DNA of 64,000 nt from an uncultured Eubacteriales bacterium (GCA_934546985.1 CAKTEE010000004.1:162168-226167), one strand, 5' to 3'. Shown: positions 44,982 through 54,596, counted from the stretch's first letter. Notes: a model not told the origin generated them from the letters alone. Program-made: numbers and translations.

Positions 44982-46526
44982 TTATTTTTTATCCTCACTG
45001 CCGCCATAACCATAGCCATATCCATAACCATAGCCATAACTATCCTTATAATACTTCTTCTTATAATACTTTTTACGGTAACCATTCGCTCCGCCAATAC
45101 CGCCGGATTCCACAACATTCAAAACACAGCCGGCATTCGCCGCACCGCGGCTGGATAAGTCATCCACCGCCCTGATAATATCAGATGTTTTTGCATAGTC
45201 CTGTTTCACAACCATAACAAATGCATCGCAATATCCGGCAATAACCGCCGCGTCTGTTACCATACTGATTGGCGCAGAATCAACAATAATAAAATCAAAC
45301 TCTTTTTTCAATTCATTCATCAGCATATTCATTGCTTCGCCGGAAAGATATTCCGCAGAATGCGATGTAACACCTCCGCTGACCAATACAAAAATACCTA
45401 ATGCTTCAACAAACCGCACACAATCATGCCATGTCGCACTGCCTTTCAGGTACTGAATTAATCCTGCGCAATCTTCCTGCATATTAACACCCAAAAGCTT
45501 GTGAACCGCAGGTTTTCTTAAATCCCCATCAATCAGCAAAACAGATTTTCCGTTCTGTGCCAACGTCAGGGCAAGGTTTGTTGCTACTGTGGTTTTACCT
45601 TCATTTTCTGCCGTACTTGAGACAAGAATTGCCTTGTATCCATTTTTTTCAGAAAGGGTTTCCAGCTTCGTACGAAGGGAACGGTAAGTTTCCACAAATG
45701 TAAAACCGGAAGCTTTGTCTGTAATCAAAAGGCCTTTCGGCAATTTCTTTTTATGCGTACCAGGCTTCAGAACAAGCGGAACTGTTGCCAGCAGATTCAT
45801 ATCCAGTGTATTCTGCACATCCGTAGATTTTTTCACAGTTTTGCGCAGTAACTCTAATACAATGGCTATCGCCGCACCAATCAGCGCGCCAAACAGTGCG
45901 CCCAATGCAGTTTTCTGCGCATACTGCGGCGAACTGTTTGCAATCGCCGGCATAGCCGGAGTATCCAATATTTCCAGTGAACCGAATTTTATAGTCTTAT
46001 CAATAATTTCAGGATAAACTTCAACAATCGCATTGGCTATATTATAAGAAAGCTCTGGACGCGTACTGGTAATATACATTTTTAAAATATTCGTGTCCGT
46101 TACAACTTCCAACCTCATATAGCCGCGAATAAATGCGCCGTTATCACCGAGCCCCAAATGCTGTGAAACCTGATTCAGCATTGTATTACTGGAAAGAACC
46201 TCCTTAAAAGTACCCGCCAGCTGTCGACCTTGAAGCATAGTAGAATAGCTGCCCGTAGCGGCGCCCACGTTTTCAAGATTTGGGTTCGCTATATTAATAA
46301 CAAAAGATGCTGTACTGGTATAAACCGGCTTATAGCTTTTACCTGTCTGATAGAAAGACAGCGCACCAATTGCCGCCGCAAGCAAAAGAATCAGCCACCA
46401 CTTTTTTAAAACCGCTTTCAGCAGGCGAAGCCAGTCAATTTCGATTTCATTGCCGCCAGCCTTCATCGCATTCTGATAGGCAATGGAAGCGGAATAATTA
46501 TGTTCATTGTTCGGATACTGCTCCAA
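44982..46526 (-). CDS. Polysaccharide co-polymerase / BY-type tyrosine autokinase fusion
   Basis: A 514-residue membrane protein joining a Wzz-type chain-length regulator (first helix about 44-64, second helix about 205-225) to a bacterial tyrosine kinase. The Walker A is STAENEGKTT (about residue 300) and Walker A' is LLIDGDLRKP (about 328); DFIIVDSAP is Walker B. The C-terminus is a Tyr cluster (YRKKYYKKKYYKDSYGYGYG…), the autophosphorylated tail. The start is TTG 46526, nine bases after GAGGAG; two GTG codons lie within that interval. It controls export or chain length of capsule/exopolysaccharide made with the neighbours. Confidence 0.93.
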   Translation of the reverse strand: MEQYPNNEHNYSASIAYQNAMKAGGNEIEIDWLRLLKAVLKKWWLILLLAAAIGALSFYQTGKSYKPVYTSTASFVINIANPNLENVGAATGSYSTMLQGRQLAGTFKEVLSSNTMLNQVSQHLGLGDNGAFIRGYMRLEVVTDTNILKMYITSTRPELSYNIANAIVEVYPEIIDKTIKFGSLEILDTPAMPAIANSSPQYAQKTALGALFGALIGAAIAIVLELLRKTVKKSTDVQNTLDMNLLATVPLVLKPGTHKKKLPKGLLITDKASGFTFVETYRSLRTKLETLSEKNGYKAILVSSTAENEGKTTVATNLALTLAQNGKSVLLIDGDLRKPAVHKLLGVNMQEDCAGLIQYLKGSATWHDCVRFVEALGIFVLVSGGVTSHSAEYLSGEAMNMLMNELKKEFDFIIVDSAPISMVTDAAVIAGYCDAFVMVVKQDYAKTSDIIRAVDDLSSRGAANAGCVLNVVESGGIGGANGYRKKYYKKKYYKDSYGYGYGYGYGYGGSEDKK

Positions 46527-46594
46527 AAACACCACTCCTCAAGCTTTTATGATAATAATTAAACAGTTTGTTCCAATTATAACATATCTAAACA

Positions 46595-47851
46595 CTAATG
46601 CAAAGATAATCTCTGTTTTTCATCGATTAATTCATATTCTTTCAGCAAATTCAGTCGACTATTGCATACAGCGGATGCTTCTTTCAGCGATGACCTCTCT
46701 TGCCTGCTCTTTCCTAAATTCACTAAAAAACGATAAAGCCGCTGTACCCACACTACAGGCAAAAGCCACGGATGACGTTCCAGATACGGATATTGATATT
46801 TTAAATATCCCGCCGATGGAAAAACAGCACGCAGCAGCAACTGTATCCTATTATTTTGCTTCGCTGTAATACGCCCTGTCATGGAACGAGCATGCACACG
46901 CGCAGGCGTCCGCACACCAAAAATCCCCGCATCTAAAATATCTTCAAGTAAATCATCAACGGGCTGACTGCCAGCTGAATCGGAAAAAAATGGAACGCAT
47001 TCTGCGGGCAAGCCAAGATATTTTATACAAATAGAAAACAATGCACAGGCAAACTTTTCAATTCCGGCGAAACGGATACGGCGCCAAAACGATTCCCATG
47101 CGATATCTCCGGCGTAATGCTGTGTAAACAACGTTAAATCCGCCAGATGACGCAGCCCAAACCCTGCATAGACAAAATGCTTCGCCATATGGCAAAGAAG
47201 ATAACATAAATGATCTTCCGGACAAAACACTGCATATAAAAAGCCATTGCTCTTTTGCTGATATTGATGTCGTTCCCATATTTCCTGCGGTACCATAATC
47301 TCATTAAAAATATGCATACGCCCAGCACCGTTTTCTTCAAATAATGATTGATGAAGTTCGATCTGCATTTCATTTTTCCGAAAATCCAGAACGGCTTCTT
47401 CATGCGGTGATGCAAGGCTGGTATAGCCTCGCTCCTTTAACACCTGCTGCGCGGCAGACATATCCCCTACTATCAGTAAATCCATATCGCCGGTTATACG
47501 CAGGTGTTCTTCAGGATATAATTCTGATAACGCTGAACCTTTAAAAAGAAGAGCCTGCACCCCTTTTTCTACAAAAGATGCATAAACAGCTTCATATTCT
47601 GTATTGCGCTGTATTTGTCCGCTTGCCGCGAATATCATGCTCTTTTTCCACTTTTCTGCAACAGCAACCGATACATATCCCTGCTTAAAAAGCTGTTCTA
47701 CCGCCGGCCAAACAACAGCAAAAATTCCTTGTCCCATGCAGTCCTGTAACAGTTTTTCCCATTCTTCGGGCAAAAATTCTTCCGGATGTGGTTTTATGCT
47801 GTGGATTGCACAATTAAGCAGATGCAGTATAAAAATTTGCTTCCGGTTCAT
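46595..47851 (-). CDS. Nucleotidyltransferase-fold family protein (NTP_transf_5)
   Basis: A 418-residue cytosolic protein of the uncharacterised nucleotidyltransferase family often found in polysaccharide and lasso-peptide clusters. The active-site-like pattern is LLFKGSALSELYPEEHLRITGDMDLLI (about residues 96-122), with GD.D carrying the metal ligands; the rest is helical. Its substrate is unknown. It sits between the dehydratase and the autokinase genes on the same strand, suggesting a role in surface glycan synthesis. A hairpin precedes it (47871-47898). Confidence 0.78.
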   Translation of the reverse strand: MNRKQIFILHLLNCAIHSIKPHPEEFLPEEWEKLLQDCMGQGIFAVVWPAVEQLFKQGYVSVAVAEKWKKSMIFAASGQIQRNTEYEAVYASFVEKGVQALLFKGSALSELYPEEHLRITGDMDLLIVGDMSAAQQVLKERGYTSLASPHEEAVLDFRKNEMQIELHQSLFEENGAGRMHIFNEIMVPQEIWERHQYQQKSNGFLYAVFCPEDHLCYLLCHMAKHFVYAGFGLRHLADLTLFTQHYAGDIAWESFWRRIRFAGIEKFACALFSICIKYLGLPAECVPFFSDSAGSQPVDDLLEDILDAGIFGVRTPARVHARSMTGRITAKQNNRIQLLLRAVFPSAGYLKYQYPYLERHPWLLPVVWVQRLYRFLVNLGKSRQERSSLKEASAVCNSRLNLLKEYELIDEKQRLSLH

Positions 47852-47870
47852 AATGTTTCCCCTTAAAAAA

Positions 47871-47898
47871 CGCCCGGCCGCAAAAAAGCCGCCGAGCG
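47871..47898 (-). terminator. Terminator of the dehydratase gene
   Basis: An 8-bp stem CGCTCGGC/GCCGGGCG (one G-U on the minus transcript) with a T-rich loop and a T6 tail, 10 bases after the stop at 47909. Confidence 0.7.
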
Positions 47899-47908
47899 GT
47901 AAAAATCA

Positions 47909-49855
47909 TTATTCTGCAATTACTTCTTCACTCTGAGATACGGGCGCTGCTTCCTGTGCAGATGATACCTGCACGGGTGTAATTGGAACAATATTATCAG
48001 GTTCATGATAGTTAGGTACAATATCTTGAATTAATTCACGCACATTATCGGCATTCACAAATTTTAATGCGTCTAATTTATGCAGGAACTGTTTGTCGTT
48101 CATTTCTACAGGCTTTGTAATGAAAATTTTATGATTTTTTGTGGTAATGCGGCCTTCCATTTCTTCCTCCAGCGTCAGCTCTTCAAACAGCTTTTCACCG
48201 GGACGCAGGCCTGTAAAGTCGATTTTAATTTCCACATCCGGTTCAAAACCGGAAAGGCGGATCAGGTTCTCTGCAAGCGTAACAATCTTAACAGGTTCAC
48301 CCATATCCAACACAAAAATCTCACCGCCGCGTGCCAACCCGCCTGCCTGCACTACCAACTGTGCAGCTTCCGGAATGGTCATAAAATAACGGGTAATATC
48401 GGGATGAGTAACCGTTACCGGACCGCCGCGTTCAATCTGATGCTGGAATAAGGGAATTACACTGCCGTTAGAACCAAGGACATTACCAAAACGCACTGCA
48501 GCAAAATCCGTATTGCTATGCCTGTCCATATATTGAATAACAAGTTCTGTGATCCTTTTTGTTGCCCCCATAACATTTGTGGGATTGACCGCCTTATCTG
48601 TGGATAACAGCACAAATTTGCGAACATGATACTTATCCGCACACAGTGCGGTATTATACGTACCGAAAACATTATTTTTTATGGCTTCACAGGGGCTGTC
48701 TTCCATCAGCGGAACATGTTTATGAGCCGCCGCATGGAAAACCACAGAAGGACGGAATTCATTAAAGATTTCATCCAGACGCTTTGCATCGCGCACAGAA
48801 CCGATACGAACCTGAATATCAAGGTTCTTACCGTAAGTTTCTTTTAAATCGTTCATCAATTCATAAGCATTATTTTCATAAATATCAAAAATAATAATTT
48901 GTTTCGGGTGGTAGCATGCCGCCTGTCTGCAAAGTTCAGAACCGATGGATCCACCGCCGCCAGTTACAAGAACTACTTGATCTGTTAAATATTTACAAAC
49001 GTCTTTGTCTAGCTCAACTTCAGGGCGGGACAGCAAATCAGATATTTCCACTTTACGAACCCTGTTAATATGAAAATCCGCAGAAGCCAGCTCATGTACA
49101 GAAGGGGTAATTGTTAACTCACATTCCGTTGACATGGCAATTTTCAGAATACGCCGTTTATTTTCATCGCTAATAGACGGAATACACAGGACAATTTCAT
49201 CAATATTGTATTTCTCCGCCAATGCAGGAATATCTGCACTGGAACCCTTTACCGGAACACCATCCAGTGTTTTTCCGACCTTTCCGCGGTCATCATCAAT
49301 ACATAATACAGGAACGCCATATTGATAGTTATTGTTAAGCAATTCCCGAATCATGATATAGCCCATTTGTCCTGCACCGACAATCATCAAACGCTTGTTT
49401 TCAGCATTGGCGGTATTCTTGCTTTTATTGATTCGTACAGATATCCGTCGCAAACACCTGTATGCCAAACGCAGACCGCCGATAAACAGCAGGAGTATCG
49501 GCCATGCTATCAGGTATGATGTGCGCGGAAGCATACTGCCCAAAACAAAAGAATCAAAAAGATAAGTCAGCACTGTTCCGGTAAGAGTTGCCGCCCCCAC
49601 CTGCAAAACCTCACGGGCTCCGGCAAATTCCCAGATGCTCCGGTATAGTGAAAACGCGCAAAATAAAGCAATATAGATAATAGTTACAACCGGCATTCGG
49701 CGAATAAGCAAATCGTGAAATTCTAAAACAGAATCATTAAAACCGAGCCGCAGACAAACAGAAAAATATATTGCAAAATTTACTAAAACCATATCACAAA
49801 GAATAAATATAATTTTCCTAATCCAAACGGGGCTATTGTCATATAATTTTTTCAA
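47909..49855 (-). CDS. CapD/PglF-type UDP-sugar 4,6-dehydratase
   Basis: A 648-residue membrane enzyme: four N-terminal helices (about 15-130), a first Rossmann-like domain (RLMIVGAGQMGYIM, about 160) and a C-terminal SDR domain (LVTGGGGSIGSELC, about 295) with STDKAVNPTNVMGATKR carrying the catalytic Thr/Asp/Lys. It makes UDP-4-keto-6-deoxy sugars for surface glycans. The frame opens at 49870, but GGAGGG lies within that extension; the TTG at 49855, seven bases after it, is the better start. A conserved tail rich in charged residues follows to the stop. Confidence 0.93.
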   Translation of the reverse strand: MKKLYDNSPVWIRKIIFILCDMVLVNFAIYFSVCLRLGFNDSVLEFHDLLIRRMPVVTIIYIALFCAFSLYRSIWEFAGAREVLQVGAATLTGTVLTYLFDSFVLGSMLPRTSYLIAWPILLLFIGGLRLAYRCLRRISVRINKSKNTANAENKRLMIVGAGQMGYIMIRELLNNNYQYGVPVLCIDDDRGKVGKTLDGVPVKGSSADIPALAEKYNIDEIVLCIPSISDENKRRILKIAMSTECELTITPSVHELASADFHINRVRKVEISDLLSRPEVELDKDVCKYLTDQVVLVTGGGGSIGSELCRQAACYHPKQIIIFDIYENNAYELMNDLKETYGKNLDIQVRIGSVRDAKRLDEIFNEFRPSVVFHAAAHKHVPLMEDSPCEAIKNNVFGTYNTALCADKYHVRKFVLLSTDKAVNPTNVMGATKRITELVIQYMDRHSNTDFAAVRFGNVLGSNGSVIPLFQHQIERGGPVTVTHPDITRYFMTIPEAAQLVVQAGGLARGGEIFVLDMGEPVKIVTLAENLIRLSGFEPDVEIKIDFTGLRPGEKLFEELTLEEEMEGRITTKNHKIFITKPVEMNDKQFLHKLDALKFVNADNVRELIQDIVPNYHEPDNIVPITPVQVSSAQEAAPVSQSEEVIAE

Positions 49856-50199
49856 GCTTTGTCCCTCCATCTCTTTTTAGTAACTTTAATTATAATATTT
49901 TCTTTACTTTTCGTCAAACATTTATTACTTCCAATTTGTAGAATTGTATAAAAATTTGTAAAATTTATATGGTAAAAAAACCAAAAAATTAATATTTTCA
50001 CCATTTTTATAAACGTTTTTTCTCTGCCCGTTTTTTGCTTTCTTTTGTCTGAAAATTTTTCAGCTCTGGAAAGATAAGCGGCAAAAAATTTCTGAAAAAA
50101 CATATCTATTAAATGGAAAAGCATTCAAACATGTTAAGCTCTAATATTTATTATCATTTTTAACATCGAAATATGTAAATTAAAAGGAGACAACAAAAG

Positions 50200-50411
50200 T
50201 TGAAAAATTTTTATGTGGATTTTTAGGGATCGCAATGCTGATTGCCGCAACTTTTATGTGTCCAATTATCCCTTGGGATTACAATAATATCGAAGGCTGG
50301 TTTGCCGTTATTTTAGGCATGCATTTGCAGATGCCACTCCTCCTGTTTTTAGCCTCCGCTGTATTCGGATTAATTCTCTGCATTATAGAAGCATTTCAAA
50401 TAAAAATATAA
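50200..50411 (+). pseudogene. Small membrane protein gene with apparent frameshift
   Basis: Not recognised. Behind AGGAG a TTG (50200) opens a frame that stops after eight codons, but adding one A to the AAAAA run at 50203-50207 would read MKKFLCGFLGIAMLIAATF, a typical signal/membrane start, in frame with a continuous hydrophobic sequence ending at 50411 (two helices: about 1-20 and 45-65). As it stands only the part from ATG 50235 (58 codons) is intact. A real one-base deletion or a sequence error would both explain it. Confidence 0.5.
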
Positions 50412-50543
50412 TCACAACCTCAGGCTAAGCAATAAAAATAAATATGGTCTGCTGGCAGGTTTGCAGATGAAACTGTAACTCTGTTTTTATAAAAGTTCCC
50501 ATATAAAATAATGAAAGAAATATATCAATTATTAGCTACTTAT

Positions 50544-51332
50544 TCACAACTTCTGACCCATCTTTCTCAGCCCCGGCTTGTTTTCCCGGCAAAATTCTGT
50601 CATTTCATCCCAATAGCGTTTTGGCATATGATTCATGCGGCATTTTGGATTATACCTTTGTTCTATAGCAATGGTATCGTAATACTCACACCATAATTCA
50701 CGGTACATTCGTTCATCTTCCCCACAGGCATCCATAACAAAAGAATCTACGGGCACAATGGCAGACTGCCCGGGTTTGGAAACCAATGCCATTCCGTGAA
50801 CTGCATCATAAATCAAAAAGCATTCTTCTGGATAACGGTCAATAAAATGGGGTGCAATCATAGGAAGCACTTGATTCAGCGGTTTTATCACGCTGACAAG
50901 TACCTTTCCTGTTGCTGAAAAACGAACAAATTGTTTGTATCGGTGGCTTTCATTTAGCAAGTGCTTCTGCGCCTTGAATAGAGTAGAAACCGTATCGTTT
51001 GTTAAATCACGCATTACATCACGTCCAACAGTAAAACCTAACTGCAAAAAGTTCAGCATATGAATTTCCTTTTGTTCCAAAAAAGTTAGAAAAACATTTT
51101 CAATGAGCCGCATAGCATCCGGTGAGATTTTTTTCGGAATGGCTCGACGCACCCGTGCAGCTTTATCTGCGGCAGTTTCTATTCTCTGCACCGGTTCCAG
51201 GGTTAACTGAACCGCATCGGCAGGGCGGATATCCAGCGGCGTTTCCTTTTTTGCAAAACTTTCAAAGACACAGCAAAAAAAGCCGTCCAGTGTACCGTCA
51301 TATTCATAAACTATGCCCCTACATTGAAACAT
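50544..51332 (-). CDS. TIGR03915-family DNA repair protein (DUF4130)
   Basis: A 262-residue protein of the family found beside TIGR03916 radical SAM enzymes in anaerobes and assumed to act in DNA repair; no activity has been shown. The N-terminal VYEYDGTLDGFFCCVFESFAKKE motif and the C-terminal DUF4130 block (YKQFVRFSATGKVLVSVIKPLNQVLPMIAPHF; YDTIAIEQRYNPKCRMNHMPKRYW) are clear. Its start lies 22 bases inside the radical SAM gene, so translation is coupled, and both share the LexA-box promoter at 52651-52680. SOS induction is inferred. Confidence 0.9.
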   Translation of the reverse strand: MFQCRGIVYEYDGTLDGFFCCVFESFAKKETPLDIRPADAVQLTLEPVQRIETAADKAARVRRAIPKKISPDAMRLIENVFLTFLEQKEIHMLNFLQLGFTVGRDVMRDLTNDTVSTLFKAQKHLLNESHRYKQFVRFSATGKVLVSVIKPLNQVLPMIAPHFIDRYPEECFLIYDAVHGMALVSKPGQSAIVPVDSFVMDACGEDERMYRELWCEYYDTIAIEQRYNPKCRMNHMPKRYWDEMTEFCRENKPGLRKMGQKL

Positions 51333-52627
51333 GAGCTTACCTCCTGCACACTAATTTTCCCCTGTGAAAACAGGCTGAGCTGTTCATACTGTTCAGGCAC
51401 TTGTCGGCTCACATAATCTAACCCTTGCTGTGAAATCAAGCTTCGCAGGACTGCATCCTGTGTAATCCGCAGCCCATCGTTAAGCTTGCCGTTAATTGTA
51501 ATAAAATACTGCGCCCGTTTCAGCACCACACCGATTTTTTTCAGTCCGCCGTAGCTTAAGGGATTCACCCTCCGTGCGGCTATAATGCGTTTTGCACTGT
51601 TTACGCCGATGCCAGGCACACGCAGCAATTCTTCATAGCTTGCCTTGCTTACATCTACTGGAAATCTGTCCATGTGAGATAAAGCCCAACTGCATTTTGG
51701 GTCTACCAATGGGTGAAAGCTTGGATGCTGTTCATCCAGCAATTCTTCCGCCTCAAATCCATAAAAACGCATCAGCCAATCTGCCTGATACAGTCTATGC
51801 TCCCTCAGCAGAGGCGGCGGCGTAGTAACGGCAGGGAGCAAAGGATTATTGGAAACCGGCAAATAAGCAGAAAAAAAAACGCGCTTGAGCCGATATTTTT
51901 TATACAGCGCACTGCTTAACCGAAGAATCTGAAAATCTGTTTCGCCTGTTGCGCCAATAATCATTTGCGTACTTTGACCTGCGGGTGCAAATTTCGGTGC
52001 ATGACGGTACTGAATTAAATCATGTCGGTTCTCTTCCAGCTTGTTTGTAATAAACCCCATAGGTTTTAAAATGGATGTTTTGGTTTTATCCGGTGCCAAG
52101 AGATTTAAGCTTGCCTGACTGGGCAATTCTATATTCACGCTCATTCGATCTACCAGTAAACCCAATTTTGCAAGAAGGCTTTCATCCGCCCCTGGAATCG
52201 CTTTTGCATGAATATAACCATAGAAATGGTACTGATTCCGCAGAATTTCCACAGTTTTTATTAGCTGCTCACAAGTGTAATCTGGGCTTTTGATAACACC
52301 CGAGCTTAAAAATAAGCCCTCAATATAATTGCGGCGGTAAAACTGTAAGGTTAGGTTGGCAAGTTCCCGCGGCGTAAACGCTGCGCGTGGCAAATCATTA
52401 CTGCGCCGGTTAATACAATAGGCGCAATCGTAAATACAAACATTGGTCATCAGCACTTTTAACAGGGAAACGCAACGTCCGTCGGCAGAGAAAGTATGGC
52501 ATATTCCGCAACTCACTGCATTGCCCATACCCTTTTTACCGTTGCCGCGGTCAACTCCGCTGGAGGTACAAGCTACGTCATATTTTGCACTGTCCGTTAA
52601 AATTTTTAGTTTATCAAAAATATCCAT
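51311..52627 (-). CDS. TIGR03916 putative DNA modification/repair radical SAM protein
   Basis: A 438-residue radical SAM enzyme. The cluster-binding CxxxCxxC is C64-C68-C71 (NVCIYDCAYC); extra cysteines upstream (C20, C40, C43, C52) are family-specific. A helix-hairpin-helix segment (VPGIGVNSAKRIIAARR, about residues 325-342) suggests DNA binding. It is the upstream gene of the pair with the TIGR03915 protein. GGAGG precedes ATG 52627, and the promoter spacer is filled by a consensus LexA box. The chemical reaction is not known. Confidence 0.92.
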   Translation of the reverse strand: MDIFDKLKILTDSAKYDVACTSSGVDRGNGKKGMGNAVSCGICHTFSADGRCVSLLKVLMTNVCIYDCAYCINRRSNDLPRAAFTPRELANLTLQFYRRNYIEGLFLSSGVIKSPDYTCEQLIKTVEILRNQYHFYGYIHAKAIPGADESLLAKLGLLVDRMSVNIELPSQASLNLLAPDKTKTSILKPMGFITNKLEENRHDLIQYRHAPKFAPAGQSTQMIIGATGETDFQILRLSSALYKKYRLKRVFFSAYLPVSNNPLLPAVTTPPPLLREHRLYQADWLMRFYGFEAEELLDEQHPSFHPLVDPKCSWALSHMDRFPVDVSKASYEELLRVPGIGVNSAKRIIAARRVNPLSYGGLKKIGVVLKRAQYFITINGKLNDGLRITQDAVLRSLISQQGLDYVSRQVPEQYEQLSLFSQGKISVQEVSSCFNVGA

Positions 52628-52650
52628 GAGCCAATCCTCCTGATAAACAT

Positions 52651-52680
52651 AGTATACAACCGAACATATGTTTCAGTCAA
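52651..52680 (-). promoter_or_regulatory. SOS promoter with LexA box
   Basis: Minus strand TTGACT (52675-52680), 18 bases, TATACT (52651-52656). The spacer contains CGAACATATGTTTC (52661-52674, as written on the plus strand), an exact match to the Bacillus LexA/DinR consensus CGAACRNRYGTTYC. Confidence 0.82.
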
Positions 52681-52782
52681 GAGAATTTAGAACAAATTTT
52701 CGATTTTTAATTGTTCGTTGTTTTCAACACACGAGAAAATATGGTATAATATTATTATTTTATCCGTACAGGAGGCTGGAAT

Positions 52783-53328
52783 ATGGCAAAAGGAATTATT
52801 TTATACCAATCTAAATACGGCGCAACAAAAAAGTATGCCGATTGGCTTGCAGAAGAAACTGGATTCACCTGTATAGAAACTTCAAAAACCAATAGCAACC
52901 AACTTGCCTTATTTGATACAGTAATCCTTGGAGGCGGGATTTATGCCTCCGGTATTGCAGGTATCCCTTTTCTGAAAAAGAATATCAGCAAACTCTCAGG
53001 CAAAAAACTGGCAGTTTTTTGCGTTGGCGCTTCCCCTTATGAAGAACAGGCATTTCAGGAAATATACAATCATAATTTCAAGGGCAGCTTAGAACATATT
53101 CCATGCTTTTACTGCCGCGGCGCATGGAATGAAGAACAGATGTCTCTAAAAGACAGGGTCTTGTGTAAAATGCTTCAAAAAGCAATTGCAAAAAAGAACC
53201 CCTCAGAATATGAACCATGGATGACTGCCCTGACAGAAGCTATTGGCAAAAAATGTGACTGGACGAACAAAATATATCTTGAACCTTTGATTGCTTATAT
53301 AAAAAATAGAAAATATCCGGCGGTGTGA
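52783..53328 (+). CDS. Flavodoxin-domain protein
   Basis: A 181-residue soluble flavoprotein of the Flavodoxin_5 (HemG-like) type. The phosphate loop YQSKYGATKKYA is at residues 8-19, FDTVILGGGIYASGI at about 44-58 and AVFCVGASPYEEQ at about 76-88. It has no HemG-type insertion and no haem genes nearby, so an electron carrier role is more likely than protoporphyrinogen oxidation. Promoter-like TTTCAA-N17-TATAAT precedes it and GGAGG lies before the ATG. Monocistronic, divergent from the SOS pair. Confidence 0.85.
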   Translation: MAKGIILYQSKYGATKKYADWLAEETGFTCIETSKTNSNQLALFDTVILGGGIYASGIAGIPFLKKNISKLSGKKLAVFCVGASPYEEQAFQEIYNHNFKGSLEHIPCFYCRGAWNEEQMSLKDRVLCKMLQKAIAKKNPSEYEPWMTALTEAIGKKCDWTNKIYLEPLIAYIKNRKYPAV

Positions 53329-53535
53329 AATCCTTTTTCCAGCCGGAAAAGCCCATGAAATCAGCATTTCTGCTATGTAGAATACAATCCTGTAAAGGGT
53401 CGAATGGTGCCCAAGCTCCCAAACGGGGCTATGAGCAGTAGAATAAAGTAATGAAACAAAATGAGTTGTTTGATATTTCTTTGCGCTCATATTAAAATGA
53501 AAAAGATAGTTATATGTTTGGAGGGGGGTGCTGGG

Positions 53536-53883
53536 GTGTTTAATGAAATTTGTATTTACGAAGCGAAAATTGATAAACAAGATGAAATTGAAGCTTTAAT
53601 GAAAGAGGTTGCTGAGTTCTATCTTTCGCAACCCGGAGTTATCGATGTGAAGTATATTAAACGCACACATCGTCAAGAGGATTTCAACGCTGTCAAGGAA
53701 GGAAAACCACCCATTCGCTTGACAAAATGGGTTGGTAAAGTCACATATATTTTGCACTGGACACTTGAGGACGAAGAAACTCATGCCCGCGTTTCAAAGC
53801 TAGGAATAGAGCAGTTCTATAAAAGATGGAATCGTTGCCTAACTACAATGCCTAAAATCTTATTGGGTGAGAACGTTGTATAG
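53536..53883 (+). CDS. Small dimeric alpha-beta-barrel-like protein
   Basis: A 115-residue protein, function unknown. The pattern EICIYEAKIDKQDEIEALMKEVAEFYLSQPGVIDVKY resembles the half-barrel of ABM/quinol monooxygenase-like proteins: beta strand, helix, beta strand with PGV, but no catalytic residue can be named. The start is GTG 53536, seven bases after the long GGAGGGGGG; the frame opens at 53461 without a ribosome site. A large hairpin follows at 53916. Confidence 0.65.
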   Translation: MFNEICIYEAKIDKQDEIEALMKEVAEFYLSQPGVIDVKYIKRTHRQEDFNAVKEGKPPIRLTKWVGKVTYILHWTLEDEETHARVSKLGIEQFYKRWNRCLTTMPKILLGENVV

Positions 53884-53915
53884 TTCGACTGCGTACTCCC
53901 TCTTAAGCAAGTCTT

Positions 53916-53969
53916 AATCGTGGCAAGCAGAGCAGGAGTGTATATACTTCTGCCCTGCTTGCCATGATT
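53916..53969 (+). terminator. Terminator of the small barrel gene
   Basis: A 15-bp stem AATCGTGGCAAGCAG with its complement (one G-U), an inner GCAG/CTGC pairing and a short T tail. Confidence 0.7.
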
Positions 53970-54596
53970 GTTTTCGTTAGGGCCAGTATTCACTCCCGAG
54001 CTGTCTTGCGGAACGATACAAGCCCGTTTCCAGGGGTTCAGGTGAAATGATACAGGCCCCCTCGGTTCCGCGTCCGCAGAGGCCCGTTCTGTCAGAGTTT
54101 AAGAGGCCCTATTTGTCCCCGCCCGCAAACTCCGTCCGGCCTCTTGCGGTTTTGGGGAGATGTGCTATACTAAAGCTGTCGGCAGGCCAACAAGGGCTTG
54201 CTGTTTTTTGTTTTGTGGTGCCCAACTTTACAAAACCATGCTGTTACAGCTTATGCCGTTTTATTCGCTGTATTTGAGAAAACGCCCATTTCATGCGGGT
54301 TTGCGGCCTCTACCTATGAAACGATTTGCCACCTTATGACGGCTGATTTAGCTATACAGGCAATAAAAAATAGTATTTGATTTTGTGGTATTGAAAAGTA
54401 TTAAACAGCAGAAAGCTTTGAAAATACAGACTTTTTAACAAATTATGACACCCAAACAGTAATGTTTTTTTAAGGCTTTGGCACCAAAACGTGCCTAAAT
54501 TTCCTATAGCAATATAAAGCGATCCATAGATATAAGGAAATGATGGAAAACAGCATACTTGAGTGATATAATTTTTATTGTACAGACATTGATAAG
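53970..54596. other. Compositionally distinct non-coding stretch
   Basis: About 200 bases of C/G-rich sequence (53990-54190) with repeated GATACAGGCCC/GATACAAGCCC and AGAGGCCC-type words, followed by AT-rich sequence. Frames at 54047-54277 and 54198-54380 have no ribosome site and were not accepted. It looks like the end of a mobile element or other foreign DNA, but no transposase is seen. Confidence 0.4.

Noticed and set aside
54047..54380. Two short plus-strand frames before the ankyrin gene
   Set aside because: No ribosome site, they overlap each other in different frames, and the residues do not resemble a folded protein.
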